A DNA stretch of 64,000 nt from Blautia sp900556555 (GTDB lineage Bacteria; Bacillota; Clostridia; Lachnospirales; Lachnospiraceae), in NCBI GenBank assembly GCA_964250615.1, contig CAXUGM010000001.1; one strand, 5' to 3'. The position numbers and the translations under genes were made by a program. The notes under the pieces are model-generated. The model had not been told where the DNA came from, made no database searches, and worked only from the letters and a program-made list of their open reading frames with translations. Shown here in pieces: positions 17,460-26,813 of the stretch (positions are counted from its first letter, which is position 1; each line of letters opens with the position of its first letter).

Positions 17460-18968
17460 ATGGAGGCAAAGCTGAAAATTGCAGAAGAGTTTGCGTTTGC
17501 TGCAGTGGATTCAAGGTTATATGGTTCTTTTGTAGAACATCTTGGCAGGATTATTTATGGTGGGATTTATGATCCCGAATCACCAGATAGTGATGAAAAA
17601 GGATTTAGAAAAGACGTTATTCAAGCAGTAAAAGGATTGAACACTCCGATTATCAGGTATCCGGGTGGAAACTACGTTTCCAATTACAGGTGGGAGGATA
17701 GTGTAGGGCCAGTGGAAAAACGCCCTAAAAAAATCGACCTGTCCTGGAAAAGTATCGAGCCGAATATTGTTGGTCTGGCTGAGTTCGAGGCTTGGGCAAA
17801 AAAGGTGGACTCTTCCATTAATATGGCAGTAAATCTTGGAACCAGAGGAATTGAAGATGCAAGAAATCTGATTGAATATTGTAATTTTGACGGGGATTCT
17901 TATTATGCAAATCTAAGAAGAAAACATGGGCATCCTGAACCATATAAGTTTAAGACATGGTGTCTTGGAAATGAGATGGATGGTTCCTGGCAGGTAGGGC
18001 ATAAGGATGCAGTGGAATATGGAAAACTGGCAAATGAAGTTGCCAAAGCTATGAAAACAGTAGATGACAGTATTGAATTAGTAGTCTGCGGAAGCTCAGG
18101 GCTGGAAATGGACACATTTGGCGACTGGGAATTGAAGGTGCTTGAAGAGTGTTACGAAAATGTGGATTTTCTATCTCTTCATCAATATTATGGAAATGAA
18201 GAAGATGATTTGGAAAATTATCTGGCGAAGTCAGAAGGTATGGATCGGTTTATTTCTGGGGTGACAGCGATTTGTGATGCTGTGAAAGCAAAGAAGAAAA
18301 CAGATAAGACCATAAATCTTTCTTTCGATGAATGGAATATCTGGTACCATTCCAAAGGCGAGGAAGAGGCAAACAAAAACTGGTCAGTAGCGCCTCATCT
18401 GTTAGAAGAAATTTACAACTTTGAGGATGCATTGGTCATAGGGTGTCTTTTGATTACATTGCTGAAACATGCAGACCGTGTTAAAATTGCTTGTCTTGCA
18501 CAATTAGTTAATGTGCTGGCACCTATTATGACAGAGGAAAATGGAGAAATGTGGAGACAAACTACGTATTTTCCATTTGCCCAGGTTTCCAATTATGGAA
18601 AAGGTAAGGTTCTGACTCCGTATGTAGCAGTAGATACTTATGACTGTAAAGAATGGAAAAATGTAAAGAAAGTTGAGACTATAGCAGTCTTAAACGAAGA
18701 AAGCAAGGAATTGGTAGTCTTTGCAGTAAATCGAAGTCGGGAAATGTGCAGATTTTCAGTGGATAGTCTGGATATTCCGTTAGATTTTGTTGTCCAGTTC
18801 AGTGAGATGGAGGGATTTGATATCAAACAAACAAATTCCGTACAAAATGAAATGGTTATCCCAAAAGATTCAGAAAATATCGTAATAGAAGATAACAGTA
18901 TTTCTGCTGTTTTACAGCCTCTATCATGGAATATGATTAGAATAAAAATACAGGAGAGTTTCTTTTGA
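17460..18968 (+). CDS. abfA: GH51 alpha-L-arabinofuranosidase
   Basis: 502 residues from ATG 17460 (AGGAG 8 nt upstream; GTG 17451 overlaps that site). It removes arabinofuranosyl side chains from arabinoxylo-oligosaccharides by a retaining mechanism. Acid/base E172 lies in CLGNEMDG and the nucleophile E291 in SFDEWNIWY; they are 119 residues apart, as in characterised GH51 enzymes. The N-terminal FVEHLGRIIYGGIYDP is typical. There is no signal peptide, so it acts in the cytosol after uptake. It is the last gene of the transporter operon, before the sensor kinase. Confidence 0.95.
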   Translation: MEAKLKIAEEFAFAAVDSRLYGSFVEHLGRIIYGGIYDPESPDSDEKGFRKDVIQAVKGLNTPIIRYPGGNYVSNYRWEDSVGPVEKRPKKIDLSWKSIEPNIVGLAEFEAWAKKVDSSINMAVNLGTRGIEDARNLIEYCNFDGDSYYANLRRKHGHPEPYKFKTWCLGNEMDGSWQVGHKDAVEYGKLANEVAKAMKTVDDSIELVVCGSSGLEMDTFGDWELKVLEECYENVDFLSLHQYYGNEEDDLENYLAKSEGMDRFISGVTAICDAVKAKKKTDKTINLSFDEWNIWYHSKGEEEANKNWSVAPHLLEEIYNFEDALVIGCLLITLLKHADRVKIACLAQLVNVLAPIMTEENGEMWRQTTYFPFAQVSNYGKGKVLTPYVAVDTYDCKEWKNVKKVETIAVLNEESKELVVFAVNRSREMCRFSVDSLDIPLDFVVQFSEMEGFDIKQTNSVQNEMVIPKDSENIVIEDNSISAVLQPLSWNMIRIKIQESFF

Positions 18969-18974
18969 TTTTAT

Positions 18975-19002
18975 TTGTTTTTCGTTTTTTAATGTGTATA
19001 AT
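18975..19002 (+). promoter_or_regulatory. Candidate promoter of the YesM/YesN genes
   Basis: TTGTTT (18975-18980), 16 bp, TATAAT (18997-19002), 37 bp before the kinase ATG. The surroundings are T-rich. No hairpin terminator is visible after GH51, so read-through from the transporter operon is also possible. Confidence 0.5.
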
Positions 19003-19038
19003 GTAAGTAAATTCTACAATATTGGATGGTAAACAGAT

Positions 19039-20772
19039 ATGAAAAAATGGGTACATAAAATTAGGGAATGGTATTCTTCACGCAAATTAAGAGAAAAAAC
19101 AACATCTTTATTTGCAATAATTTTATGTACCTATATTTTGCTTTTTTTAGGGCTGTATCAGTTTGGAATCAAAGCAAATATGAAGGAATACATCTATAAT
19201 GCAAATAAAGATGTGCTTAATTCTGTTGAGAAAAATATAACGGACAGTTTTCAGGATAGTAGTACGGTAAGTAAATGGATCATGAATAGCAAGGAAATTC
19301 TGGCTTATCTGAACACGGATGACGAAAATAATTCTCAGATTATTTATGATGCATTGACTTCAATTTATGCGTTTGTAACTACAGAGAATGATCTGTCATC
19401 AGTCTATATATTCAGAAATGATGGAAATTATATCAGCATAAATAACGGTGTTACCTATGTAGATAAGAATCAGATGGATGAAGACTGGTACGAAGAGATT
19501 GAGGATGCAAATGGCGGCTATGTGATAAAAATTAATGGTGGAGGCATCTTCCGTCAAAGTTCAGACAAACCATTGGTTTCTTTAATCCGTGTGATACATG
19601 ATATCAATACACAAAAGCCTGTTGGGATTATTGCAATTAATTATTTTAATGATATCTTAAAGTATGCATACTCAAAATTCGATGACAATAAAAAAGAATT
19701 TATTATGTTTGATCTTCAGGGAAATAAAATAGAGGGTTCTGAAGAACTGACAGAGTATTCGGAAATAGTCAAAAAAGGAAATATATCCAAGAAGGTTACG
19801 GAGATTGATAAGAATATTTTCAGCAAAAGAATTCCAGGCACACCAGTAGTAATGGTAGAAAAAGATAATACAACAGCATTTCAAGTAGTTACTCCTCAGA
19901 TTATTACTGCAATTGTTGTGTTTGTTTTTGTTACACTTCTGGGCTTTTTTGTTATCGGTCTGTTTATCAAATTTTCCATTACAAATCCAGTGGAGAGCCT
20001 GGTGCGTTCCATGAGGGAAGTGAAAAATGGATGGTTGAGGCGTGTGAGCATCAAACTTCCAGATGACGAGATTGGAGAACTGAAAAACAGCTACAATACT
20101 ATGCTGGTAGAAATCAACAGACTAATCGATGTTATCGTTGAAAAAGAAACAGCTTATCAAAAAGCAGAATTAAATGCACTGCAAGAACAGATTAAACCAC
20201 ATTTTCTCTATAATACGCTGGAAACCATTGCACTATTGGCACTTGAAAAACCAAGAGAGGAAGTTTATGATGCCATTGAAACACTGGGGGATTTCTACAG
20301 AAAGTTCCTTAGCAAAGGACGGGAACAGATTACTTTGTCAGATGAGTTTGAAATAGCAAAAAATTACCTTAAATTACAGGAATTACGTTACGGGGATATC
20401 TTTCGTGCGACTTATGAATTAGACGAAAAAGTACAGAATGTTCTGATTCCAAGGCTGATTCTTCAGCCTTTGGTGGAGAACGCAATTTACCATGGAATCA
20501 GACCAAAAGGAGAAAAGGGGGATATTTTAATTGAAGCAAAACTGCAAGAGCAGGAACTGGTCATAAAAGTGAGGGATACAGGCATTGGAGCAAGCCAGAC
20601 CTGGATATCGGAAGTAATGTCAAAGGAAGGACAAAGCTTTGGCTTAAAAAGTACGTTGGAAAGAATTTCTAAATATTATCATGATAGGTCAAGCTATCAT
20701 ATTTCAAGTGAAGAGGGATATTACTTTGAAGTAGACATTTATATCCCGGTTGAAGAACTGACATATGTATAA
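19039..20772 (+). CDS. YesM-like sensor histidine kinase
   Basis: 577 residues. It has membrane segments at about 22-42 and 290-312 with a roughly 245-residue extracellular sensor domain between them. A HAMP domain (about 315-365) follows, then a His_kinase domain with H388 in EQIKPHFLYNTLE and an HATPase domain (LILQPLVENAIYHGI, VRDTGIGAS). This family pairs with AraC-type response regulators and senses sugars, often through a binding protein. It is encoded just before its regulator and between the importer and the xylosidase, so xylan-derived oligosaccharide sensing is likely. Confidence 0.93.
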   Translation: MKKWVHKIREWYSSRKLREKTTSLFAIILCTYILLFLGLYQFGIKANMKEYIYNANKDVLNSVEKNITDSFQDSSTVSKWIMNSKEILAYLNTDDENNSQIIYDALTSIYAFVTTENDLSSVYIFRNDGNYISINNGVTYVDKNQMDEDWYEEIEDANGGYVIKINGGGIFRQSSDKPLVSLIRVIHDINTQKPVGIIAINYFNDILKYAYSKFDDNKKEFIMFDLQGNKIEGSEELTEYSEIVKKGNISKKVTEIDKNIFSKRIPGTPVVMVEKDNTTAFQVVTPQIITAIVVFVFVTLLGFFVIGLFIKFSITNPVESLVRSMREVKNGWLRRVSIKLPDDEIGELKNSYNTMLVEINRLIDVIVEKETAYQKAELNALQEQIKPHFLYNTLETIALLALEKPREEVYDAIETLGDFYRKFLSKGREQITLSDEFEIAKNYLKLQELRYGDIFRATYELDEKVQNVLIPRLILQPLVENAIYHGIRPKGEKGDILIEAKLQEQELVIKVRDTGIGASQTWISEVMSKEGQSFGLKSTLERISKYYHDRSSYHISSEEGYYFEVDIYIPVEELTYV

Positions 20773-20788
20773 CAGTGGAGAGGGACTT

Positions 20789-21529
20789 ATGTATCGTGTA
20801 ATGATCGTGGATGATGAAGCAGCGATTCGAAATTTGCTGAAAAAAACAATTAAGTGGGAAGAGATGAATCTTCATGTTGAAGGAGAGGCGGCAAGCGGTG
20901 TTGAAGCAATCAATATTATTGACGAAATCCGGCCAGATATCATCTTTGTTGATATAGAAATGCCATTTATGAATGGGATAGAATTTGCCGGGCTTGCAAT
21001 GAAGAGATATCCCAAATTAAAGATTATCATACTGACTGCATATGATGAATTTAATTACGCAAAGGCATGTATTGGTATCGGAGTCAGCAATTATTGTCTA
21101 AAACCAATCGTGCGGAAAGAAATCAATGAAGCACTTCAAAAAGTGATAGAGCAGCTTGACAAAGAAAAGACTCAGGATGAGCTAGAGGAAGTGACAGATG
21201 AGATGTGCGGATACAGCCTTTCTGTAGAAAATATTGTCAGGTATATGAGGGAAAATTATGATGATAAAACATTAAATTTAACTTCTGTTGCTAAGATGTT
21301 TGGATTTAATTCGTCTTATTTGAGCCGTAAATTTAAAGAAGAAACAGGACAGGGATTATCTGCCTATCTTACAGAAATAAGAATGGAAAAGGCGAAAGAA
21401 TTAGCAAAAAAGGGAACTGTCATGTACATGACAGCACAAAAAGTGGGTATACCCGATCCGAATTATTTTGGAAAACTTTTCAAAAAATATGTAGGGATTG
21501 CATACTCAGCATATCAGACAGAAAAATAA
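20789..21529 (+). CDS. YesN-like response regulator, AraC DNA-binding domain
   Basis: 246 residues from ATG 20789, which has GGAGAGGG upstream; an ATG at 20765 overlaps the kinase stop and adds eight residues. The receiver domain has the acidic pocket VDDE and phospho-acceptor D55 in FVDIEMP. The C-terminal two-helix AraC domain (about 150-245) includes FGFNSSYLSRKFKEETG and PNYFGKLFKKYVG. It should activate the transporter, GH51 and GH3 genes. No pair of repeats that I could defend as its binding site was found. Confidence 0.93.
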   Translation: MYRVMIVDDEAAIRNLLKKTIKWEEMNLHVEGEAASGVEAINIIDEIRPDIIFVDIEMPFMNGIEFAGLAMKRYPKLKIIILTAYDEFNYAKACIGIGVSNYCLKPIVRKEINEALQKVIEQLDKEKTQDELEEVTDEMCGYSLSVENIVRYMRENYDDKTLNLTSVAKMFGFNSSYLSRKFKEETGQGLSAYLTEIRMEKAKELAKKGTVMYMTAQKVGIPDPNYFGKLFKKYVGIAYSAYQTEK

Positions 21530-21547
21530 AATGGGAGGAATTTTACA

Positions 21548-23665
21548 ATGAAAAATTACAAAAATAAACGCACAGAAGCAAGAAAAAAAGCAAAAGAGTT
21601 AGTGTCAAAAATGACATTATTGGAGAAGGCATCACAATTAAAATACGATGCTTCCCCGGTGGAACGCCTGGGAGTTCCAACCTATAATTATTGGAATGAG
21701 GCTCTGCACGGTGTGGCAAGAGCCGGTGTAGCCACCATGTTTCCTCAGGCAATCGGCATGGCAGCAGCATTTGACGAGGATGCCATGGAACAGGTGGGAG
21801 ATATCATTGCCACAGAAGGCAGGGCAAAATACAATGAATATGCAAAACATGAGGACAGGGACATTTACAAGGGGCTTACCTTCTGGTCACCGAATGTAAA
21901 TATCTTCCGTGACCCACGCTGGGGAAGAGGCCATGAGACCTACGGAGAAGACCCGTATCTGACTTCACGTCTGGGCGTACGTTTTGTGGAAGGGCTTCAG
22001 GGAGAAGGGCCTGTTATGAAAGCAGCAGCCTGTGCAAAGCACTTTGCGGTGCACAGTGGTCCGGAGGCAATCCGTCATGAATTTGATGCCAAAGCGACGA
22101 AAAAAGACATGTGGGAAACGTATCTTCCGGCATTTGAAGCATTGGTTACAGAGGCTGATGTGGAATCGGTTATGGGAGCCTATAACAGAACAAACGGGGA
22201 ACCGTGCTGTGGTCATAAATATTTGATGGAAGATGTTCTGAGAGGAAAGTGGAATTTTGACGGCCATTATGTTTCAGACTGCTGGGCAATCAAGGATTTT
22301 CACGAAAATCATAAAGTTACAAAAAATGCCAGGGAATCAGCAGCACTTGCATTAAAGAAAGGCTGTGACGTAAACTGTGGAAATACCTATCTTCACCTGA
22401 TGGCAGCCGTGGAAGAAGGGCTGATTACAGAGGAAGAAATCACTAAAGCAGCAGAGCGTCTGTTTACCACCCGTTTCCTTCTGGGACTGTTTGAAGGAAG
22501 CGAATATGATGATATTCCGTATGAAGTGGTAGAGTGTAAGGAGCATCTGGAGGCAGCCGTGGAAATGGCAAGAAAAGGCTGTGTGCTGCTGAAAAATGAT
22601 GGGGTGCTTCCTCTTGATAAAAGCAAGCTGAAAACCATCGGAGTGGTTGGACCAAATGCCAACAGCCGTGCAGCACTGATTGGAAATTATCACGGAACAG
22701 CTTCCAGGTACATCACTGTATTGGAAGGAATCCAGGATGAGGTGGAAGACGATGTGCGTGTACTGTATTCAGAAGGCTGTCATCTTTCTAAAGACAGGGT
22801 GGAGAATCTGGCGTGGAGCCAGGATAGGATATCAGAGGCTGTAATCACAGCAGAACACAGTGACGTAGTGATCATTTGTGTGGGGCTTGACGAGACTTTG
22901 GAAGGAGAAGAAGGTGATACCGGAAACAGTGATGCATCTGGAGATAAGAAAGACCTTCATCTTCCAAAAGTACAGGAAGAACTGATTGAAAAAGTGACTG
23001 CTGTGGGAAAACCGACGATTGTGGTTCTTATGGCGGGAAGTGCCATTGATCTGAGTTATGCGGACGAAAACTGTAATGGAATCCTTCAGGCCTGGTATCC
23101 TGGCGCAAGAGGTGGAAAAGCCGTGGCAGATTTGCTGTTTGGAAAAGTATCTCCGTCAGGAAAACTGCCTGTAACTTTCTACAGAACTCTGGAAGGTATG
23201 CCTGCATTTACTGATTATTCCATGAAAAACCGTACATACCGCTATATGGAGAGCGAAGCATTGTATCCTTTTGGATATGGATTGACTTATGGAAACGTAC
23301 AGGTAAAAGACGCTAAAGTATTGAATCAGGTGACTGCGGATTCAGACATAGAATTGGAAGTAACCGTGGAGAATGCAGGAAGAGATACAGAAGAGGTAGT
23401 TCAGGTTTACATAAAAGATATGGACTCTCCGTTAGCCGTACGAAATTACAGCTTGTGTGGATTTCAGCGGGTAGAAGTAAAAGAAGGAGAGAGCCAAAAA
23501 GTAACCTTTACGATTTCCAATAAAGCTATGATGGTTGTAGATGAGCAGGGAGAACGCCATGTAGACAGCAAACATTTTACGTTGTTTGTGGGAGTGTCTC
23601 AGCCGGATAGCAGAAGCAGGGAACTTACCGGGAAAACTCCTGTGGAGGTTCAGGTAATACTGTAA
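21548..23665 (+). CDS. GH3 beta-xylosidase/beta-glucosidase
   Basis: 705 residues: an N-terminal TIM barrel with the xylosidase-type YNYWNEALHGVARAG near residue 46, the nucleophile D244 in YVSDCW, an alpha/beta sandwich domain (about 360-560, with GEEGDTGNSDASGDKKDL carrying the likely acid/base Glu) and a C-terminal Fn3-like domain. There is no signal peptide. The NYWNEALHGVAR pattern favours beta-xylosidase over beta-glucosidase. Position after the YesM/YesN genes supports a role in xylo-oligosaccharide breakdown. A good ribosome binding site (GGGAGGA) precedes the start. Confidence 0.92.
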   Translation: MKNYKNKRTEARKKAKELVSKMTLLEKASQLKYDASPVERLGVPTYNYWNEALHGVARAGVATMFPQAIGMAAAFDEDAMEQVGDIIATEGRAKYNEYAKHEDRDIYKGLTFWSPNVNIFRDPRWGRGHETYGEDPYLTSRLGVRFVEGLQGEGPVMKAAACAKHFAVHSGPEAIRHEFDAKATKKDMWETYLPAFEALVTEADVESVMGAYNRTNGEPCCGHKYLMEDVLRGKWNFDGHYVSDCWAIKDFHENHKVTKNARESAALALKKGCDVNCGNTYLHLMAAVEEGLITEEEITKAAERLFTTRFLLGLFEGSEYDDIPYEVVECKEHLEAAVEMARKGCVLLKNDGVLPLDKSKLKTIGVVGPNANSRAALIGNYHGTASRYITVLEGIQDEVEDDVRVLYSEGCHLSKDRVENLAWSQDRISEAVITAEHSDVVIICVGLDETLEGEEGDTGNSDASGDKKDLHLPKVQEELIEKVTAVGKPTIVVLMAGSAIDLSYADENCNGILQAWYPGARGGKAVADLLFGKVSPSGKLPVTFYRTLEGMPAFTDYSMKNRTYRYMESEALYPFGYGLTYGNVQVKDAKVLNQVTADSDIELEVTVENAGRDTEEVVQVYIKDMDSPLAVRNYSLCGFQRVEVKEGESQKVTFTISNKAMMVVDEQGERHVDSKHFTLFVGVSQPDSRSRELTGKTPVEVQVIL

Positions 23666-23674
23666 AATGTAAAG

Positions 23675-23717
23675 AAATACTGGTGGTCAGAAATGATTCT
23701 GCACCGCCAGTATTTTT
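23675..23717. terminator. Terminator between convergent GH3 and GH120 genes
   Basis: A 13-bp stem (23675-23687 with 23703-23715, one G-T pair) with TTTTT on the plus strand. The minus-strand T-run is weaker, but the hairpin probably serves both genes. Confidence 0.85.
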
Positions 23718-23724
23718 GTATGCT

Positions 23725-25716
23725 TTATTTATTTACCAATGGTTTTTTTGCGTCTTTAGCATTTGCAAAAGGACCTGGAATCACATTTATACCCCGGTGT
23801 CCGCCGAAATAGTCTGTGTCAAACTGAATGTCTGTTCCATCTGGATTTTCAAACCGCTGTTCAGGTTCAAATGCCATGCCAAGCACATCCGTATTAATCA
23901 TTCTGCCCCTAAAGTCTTTCAGACAGTCATAGATATTGGTATCCAGATAATAATTTCCATCTTTTTCAAGAAGCTCTACTTTTACGTCTTCAGAGGAAAT
24001 CAGGCCATTGACCTCATTTTTGCAGGCTTTTGCACCGCCAAGGTAAGCGTTTCCTTCTGTCCATACAGGCAGATGACCAAAATGTACAGGCTCCAGTGCA
24101 CTCATGTTGGCTGGCTGACTGAAATCAAACTGAGCCTTCCATTCTTCATAAGTAGGATATTCATCAAACATCCAGGTACCTGCTTTCCGGTTTTCTGTGT
24201 CAAATCCGTCGTTGGAATCGTGCATGATGATCACATCCTTGTCAGGCCATTTCTGAACAAAAATATTGTTATAAAATCTGTCGTCACCATGCAGGAATGT
24301 CATAAATCCCATGACTTCTGTGCGGTGTGGGATATGATATGGTGTGTAACGCCAGCCGGTTCCTTCACCTACGCAGGTGAGAGCACCACAGATTAAATTA
24401 TGTACCATAGCAACTCCCTGGGTCGCAAATCTCAAACTTGCTTCAGAAAGCATAATATTATGATCAATCAAAGTCGGTCCATGGCTTACTTCAACAAAGA
24501 TATCCTGGGACATCATGCCTCCCTTTAAAACTTTGGCAAAAGCAGGGCGCTGGTTATCATGGAGAAGATTTTGGGACAGGCGGGTTCCCTGTGCTTCCCA
24601 GTCGCACCAGATGCCCATAGTGCAATGGTGAATATGATTTCTTCTCATCGTTACGTCAATGGCAGCATGCATCTTAATTCCTGCGATTTCCGCTCCTCCC
24701 TGTTCCATCATATTGTTGATATGGTGGATGTGGTTATCTTCGATTAAACTGAATACACCGCCCATACGTCCGATGATTCCGCCCTGTTCACAGTGGTGAA
24801 TATTATTTCTGCGGATAATGTGACCGCCGATGTTTTCCTTCAGCCATCCATGATACTGACCGCGGCATACAGCGTCACGCTCCATTTGTGTAGGGCTTTT
24901 TACGTATTTATAAGTGAAATAATGGTCATTTGCAGGGTCGAGATATTTCCCTACAGAAATACCGGCGCATTTGCTGTTGGAGATGTCACAGTCTTCTATG
25001 ATCCAGCCTTTGCTCCAGTGCGGGCCAATCATACCGTCTTGAAACGCAGCCGGGGGAGCCCAGGTGGTAGCAGCTTTATTAATGTTAAATCCACTTACGG
25101 TAATGTAGTTTCTGCCTGTTGCAGATGGCATGAAGCATTCCCTTCTTACATTGATTTCCACATTTTCTTCATTGGGATTTTTTCCCTGGAAGTTTGCGTA
25201 AATTACGGTTTCGTCTTTTTCTTCATCCTGCTCGGTGTACCATTTGTAGACAGAGTCTTCCGGCACCCAGCTGCATTCATACACCTCTCCCTTGATACAG
25301 TCCAAAAGAGAAGAGGTTTCGTATAAAGCCTTATCATTGAGATATACACATCCTGTATGTTTATCAGCTCTTGCGAAATACCAGTCCCCATACACAAATG
25401 TTGTATAAGGATTATAATTTCCGAAAATACTGTTTGGCACACGGCAGACCCATACATTCCCTTCGTATAATTTCCAGGTTTTAATCTGTTCTGCACCTGT
25501 AATTACGGCTTTAAGAGGCTCTGTACTACGGTAAGTAATCCGTGCTTCTTCTGTTCCGGCATAAACCGGGTCTACATATTCACGATAAATACCCGGAGCT
25601 ACCAGAACTTCATCTCCTGGCTGTGCTATTTTAGCAGCATCGTTAATGTGGCGAAATGGCATCTGGGAAGTTCCATTTCCATCATATCCTGCGTTTGCAT
25701 TTACATAAATCTTCAT
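23725..25716 (-). CDS. GH120 beta-xylosidase (right-handed beta-helix)
   Basis: 663 residues closely resembling Thermoanaerobacterium XylC, the founding GH120 enzyme: AQPGDEVLVAPGIYREYV near the N-terminus, NINKAATTWAPP, GPHWSKGWIIEDC and repeated NxIHH turns of a parallel beta-helix. Candidate catalytic residues are D372 in CDWEAQGT and E409 in FVEVSHGP, matching from memory the Asp/Glu pair of XylC. They are about 37 residues apart here against 23 there, because of an extra loop. It has no signal peptide and is cytosolic. It is convergent with GH3 and likely part of the same xylan pathway under its own promoter. Automated annotation may call it only a beta-helix protein. Confidence 0.88.
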   Translation of the reverse strand: MKIYVNANAGYDGNGTSQMPFRHINDAAKIAQPGDEVLVAPGIYREYVDPVYAGTEEARITYRSTEPLKAVITGAEQIKTWKLYEGNVWVCRVPNSIFGNYNPYTTFVYGDWYFARADKHTGCVYLNDKALYETSSLLDCIKGEVYECSWVPEDSVYKWYTEQDEEKDETVIYANFQGKNPNEENVEINVRRECFMPSATGRNYITVSGFNINKAATTWAPPAAFQDGMIGPHWSKGWIIEDCDISNSKCAGISVGKYLDPANDHYFTYKYVKSPTQMERDAVCRGQYHGWLKENIGGHIIRRNNIHHCEQGGIIGRMGGVFSLIEDNHIHHINNMMEQGGAEIAGIKMHAAIDVTMRRNHIHHCTMGIWCDWEAQGTRLSQNLLHDNQRPAFAKVLKGGMMSQDIFVEVSHGPTLIDHNIMLSEASLRFATQGVAMVHNLICGALTCVGEGTGWRYTPYHIPHRTEVMGFMTFLHGDDRFYNNIFVQKWPDKDVIIMHDSNDGFDTENRKAGTWMFDEYPTYEEWKAQFDFSQPANMSALEPVHFGHLPVWTEGNAYLGGAKACKNEVNGLISSEDVKVELLEKDGNYYLDTNIYDCLKDFRGRMINTDVLGMAFEPEQRFENPDGTDIQFDTDYFGGHRGINVIPGPFANAKDAKKPLVNK

Positions 25717-25820
25717 GGCTACACAGTTCCTCCTGTTTTCTATTCGTGCTTCTATTATAAAATTTTGGCAGGAAAGGGTAAATATAAAAAAGTGTTCAGA
25801 TGCTATAAAAAAATGAAATA

Positions 25821-25849
25821 TTTACAAGAAAATACATCAGTGCTATACT
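25821..25849 (+). promoter_or_regulatory. mntP promoter
   Basis: TTTACA (25821-25826), 17 bp, TATACT (25844-25849), 32 bp before the mntP start. This leaves a leader of about 26 nt, too short for the manganese riboswitch that often controls this gene. Confidence 0.75.
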
Positions 25850-25881
25850 GGACAGACACATTAAGAAAAGGAGTCTTGAAG

Positions 25882-26442
25882 ATGGATATTATTTCATTAT
25901 TTACCCTTGCAGTTGGGCTGTCCATGGATGCTTTTGCTGTTTCTGTCTGTAAGGGACTTGCAACAGAAAAGCTGGCACCCAGGCACATGATTCTGGCTGG
26001 ATTATGGTTCGGAGGATTCCAGGCATTGATGCCGGTGATTGGATATGTCCTTGGAAGTCAGTTTAAAGATAAGATTACGGCAATAGACCACTGGATTGCT
26101 TTTTTCCTCCTTGGTTTTATCGGAGTGAATATGATAAGGGAAGCCCTGGATAAGGAGGAAACATGTCCCGTGGGAGGCATGGAGGCCAGAAAAATGTTTC
26201 CTCTGGCAGTGGCAACCAGTATCGACGCATTGGCTGTTGGCATTACCTTTGCATTTTTAGATGTAAATATTGTGATTGCAGCCAGCTTCATTGGTGTTAT
26301 CACCTTCATCCTGTCAGCAGCAGGAGTGAAAGTGGGAAATATTTTTGGAGAAAAATACAAGGCAAAAGCAGAACTGGCAGGTGGGATTATTCTGATTCTT
26401 CTTGGAACGAAGACGCTGCTGGAGCATCTGGGGATTTTCTGA
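25882..26442 (+). CDS. mntP: MntP-family manganese efflux pump
   Basis: 186 residues from ATG 25882 with AAAAGGAG upstream; the longer frame from 25648 runs through the GH120 promoter region. Six membrane segments are arranged as two related halves, each with a conserved acidic motif (GLSMDAFAVSVCKGLA near residue 14 and TSIDALAVGITFAF near 113). It exports Mn2+ to limit toxicity. It is a single-gene unit followed by repeat array A, which would lie in its 3' untranslated region because no good terminator comes before it. Confidence 0.92.
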   Translation: MDIISLFTLAVGLSMDAFAVSVCKGLATEKLAPRHMILAGLWFGGFQALMPVIGYVLGSQFKDKITAIDHWIAFFLLGFIGVNMIREALDKEETCPVGGMEARKMFPLAVATSIDALAVGITFAFLDVNIVIAASFIGVITFILSAAGVKVGNIFGEKYKAKAELAGGIILILLGTKTLLEHLGIF

Positions 26443-26515
26443 AAAGCCTAAAAACAACTTCTATGATAATAAAAAGGCCAGAGATAGAGAAGGATTTTTT
26501 TCAGTCAGTCCATAA

Positions 26516-26813
26516 CTAGGCTGAAATTCGTAATCTTTCCGCACAAGCCTACTTTTTTGTGGCTCAAATAGGCTGGGGTGCATATTTTTTTCATATTGGC
26601 CTACTTTTTTCTGAGCTGAATAGGCTAAATCTTAAGATTTCCTCTTTTTAGCTTACTTTCTCCTCTTAAAATATAGGGTGGATTTATAGAATCCTGCTTA
26701 GAAGCCTATTGGAATCTAAAATAAGTAGGTGAAATTTTTAAATTTCTTAAACGCCGCCTACTTGTACCTGAAAAATGTAGGCTAAAAATGACATTTCAAT
26801 ACCTTCAGCCGGA
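26516..26813 (+). repeat. Array A: phased alternating CCTA/TAGG half-site element
   Basis: Half-sites of consensus RCCTAY, alternately direct and inverted, begin at 26516 (TAGG type), then in pairs 26547/26568, 26599/26620, 26651/26673, 26704/26725 and 26756/26777. Steps within pairs are 21 (once 22) and between pairs exactly 31, so the period is 52. A decayed GCC sits at 26808, where a twelfth site is expected. Many sites extend as CCTACTTTTT or AATAGGCT. There is no open frame through it, and the period is not a multiple of three. Its relative, array B, is at 62375-62674 in the opposite orientation. Confidence 0.9.

Noticed and set aside
23683..24396. Open frame opposite the GH120 gene
   Set aside because: It is antisense to a well-supported glycosidase, has no binding site or recognisable domain, and starts inside the terminator.
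25750..25881. Manganese (yybP-ykoY) riboswitch before mntP
   Set aside because: The promoter lies 32 bp before the start, leaving too little leader, and the conserved riboswitch bulge sequences are absent.
26516..26783. CRISPR array
   Set aside because: Repeats are only 6-12 nt, alternate in orientation and are spaced 21/31 nt. No 25-40 nt direct repeats and no cas genes are present.
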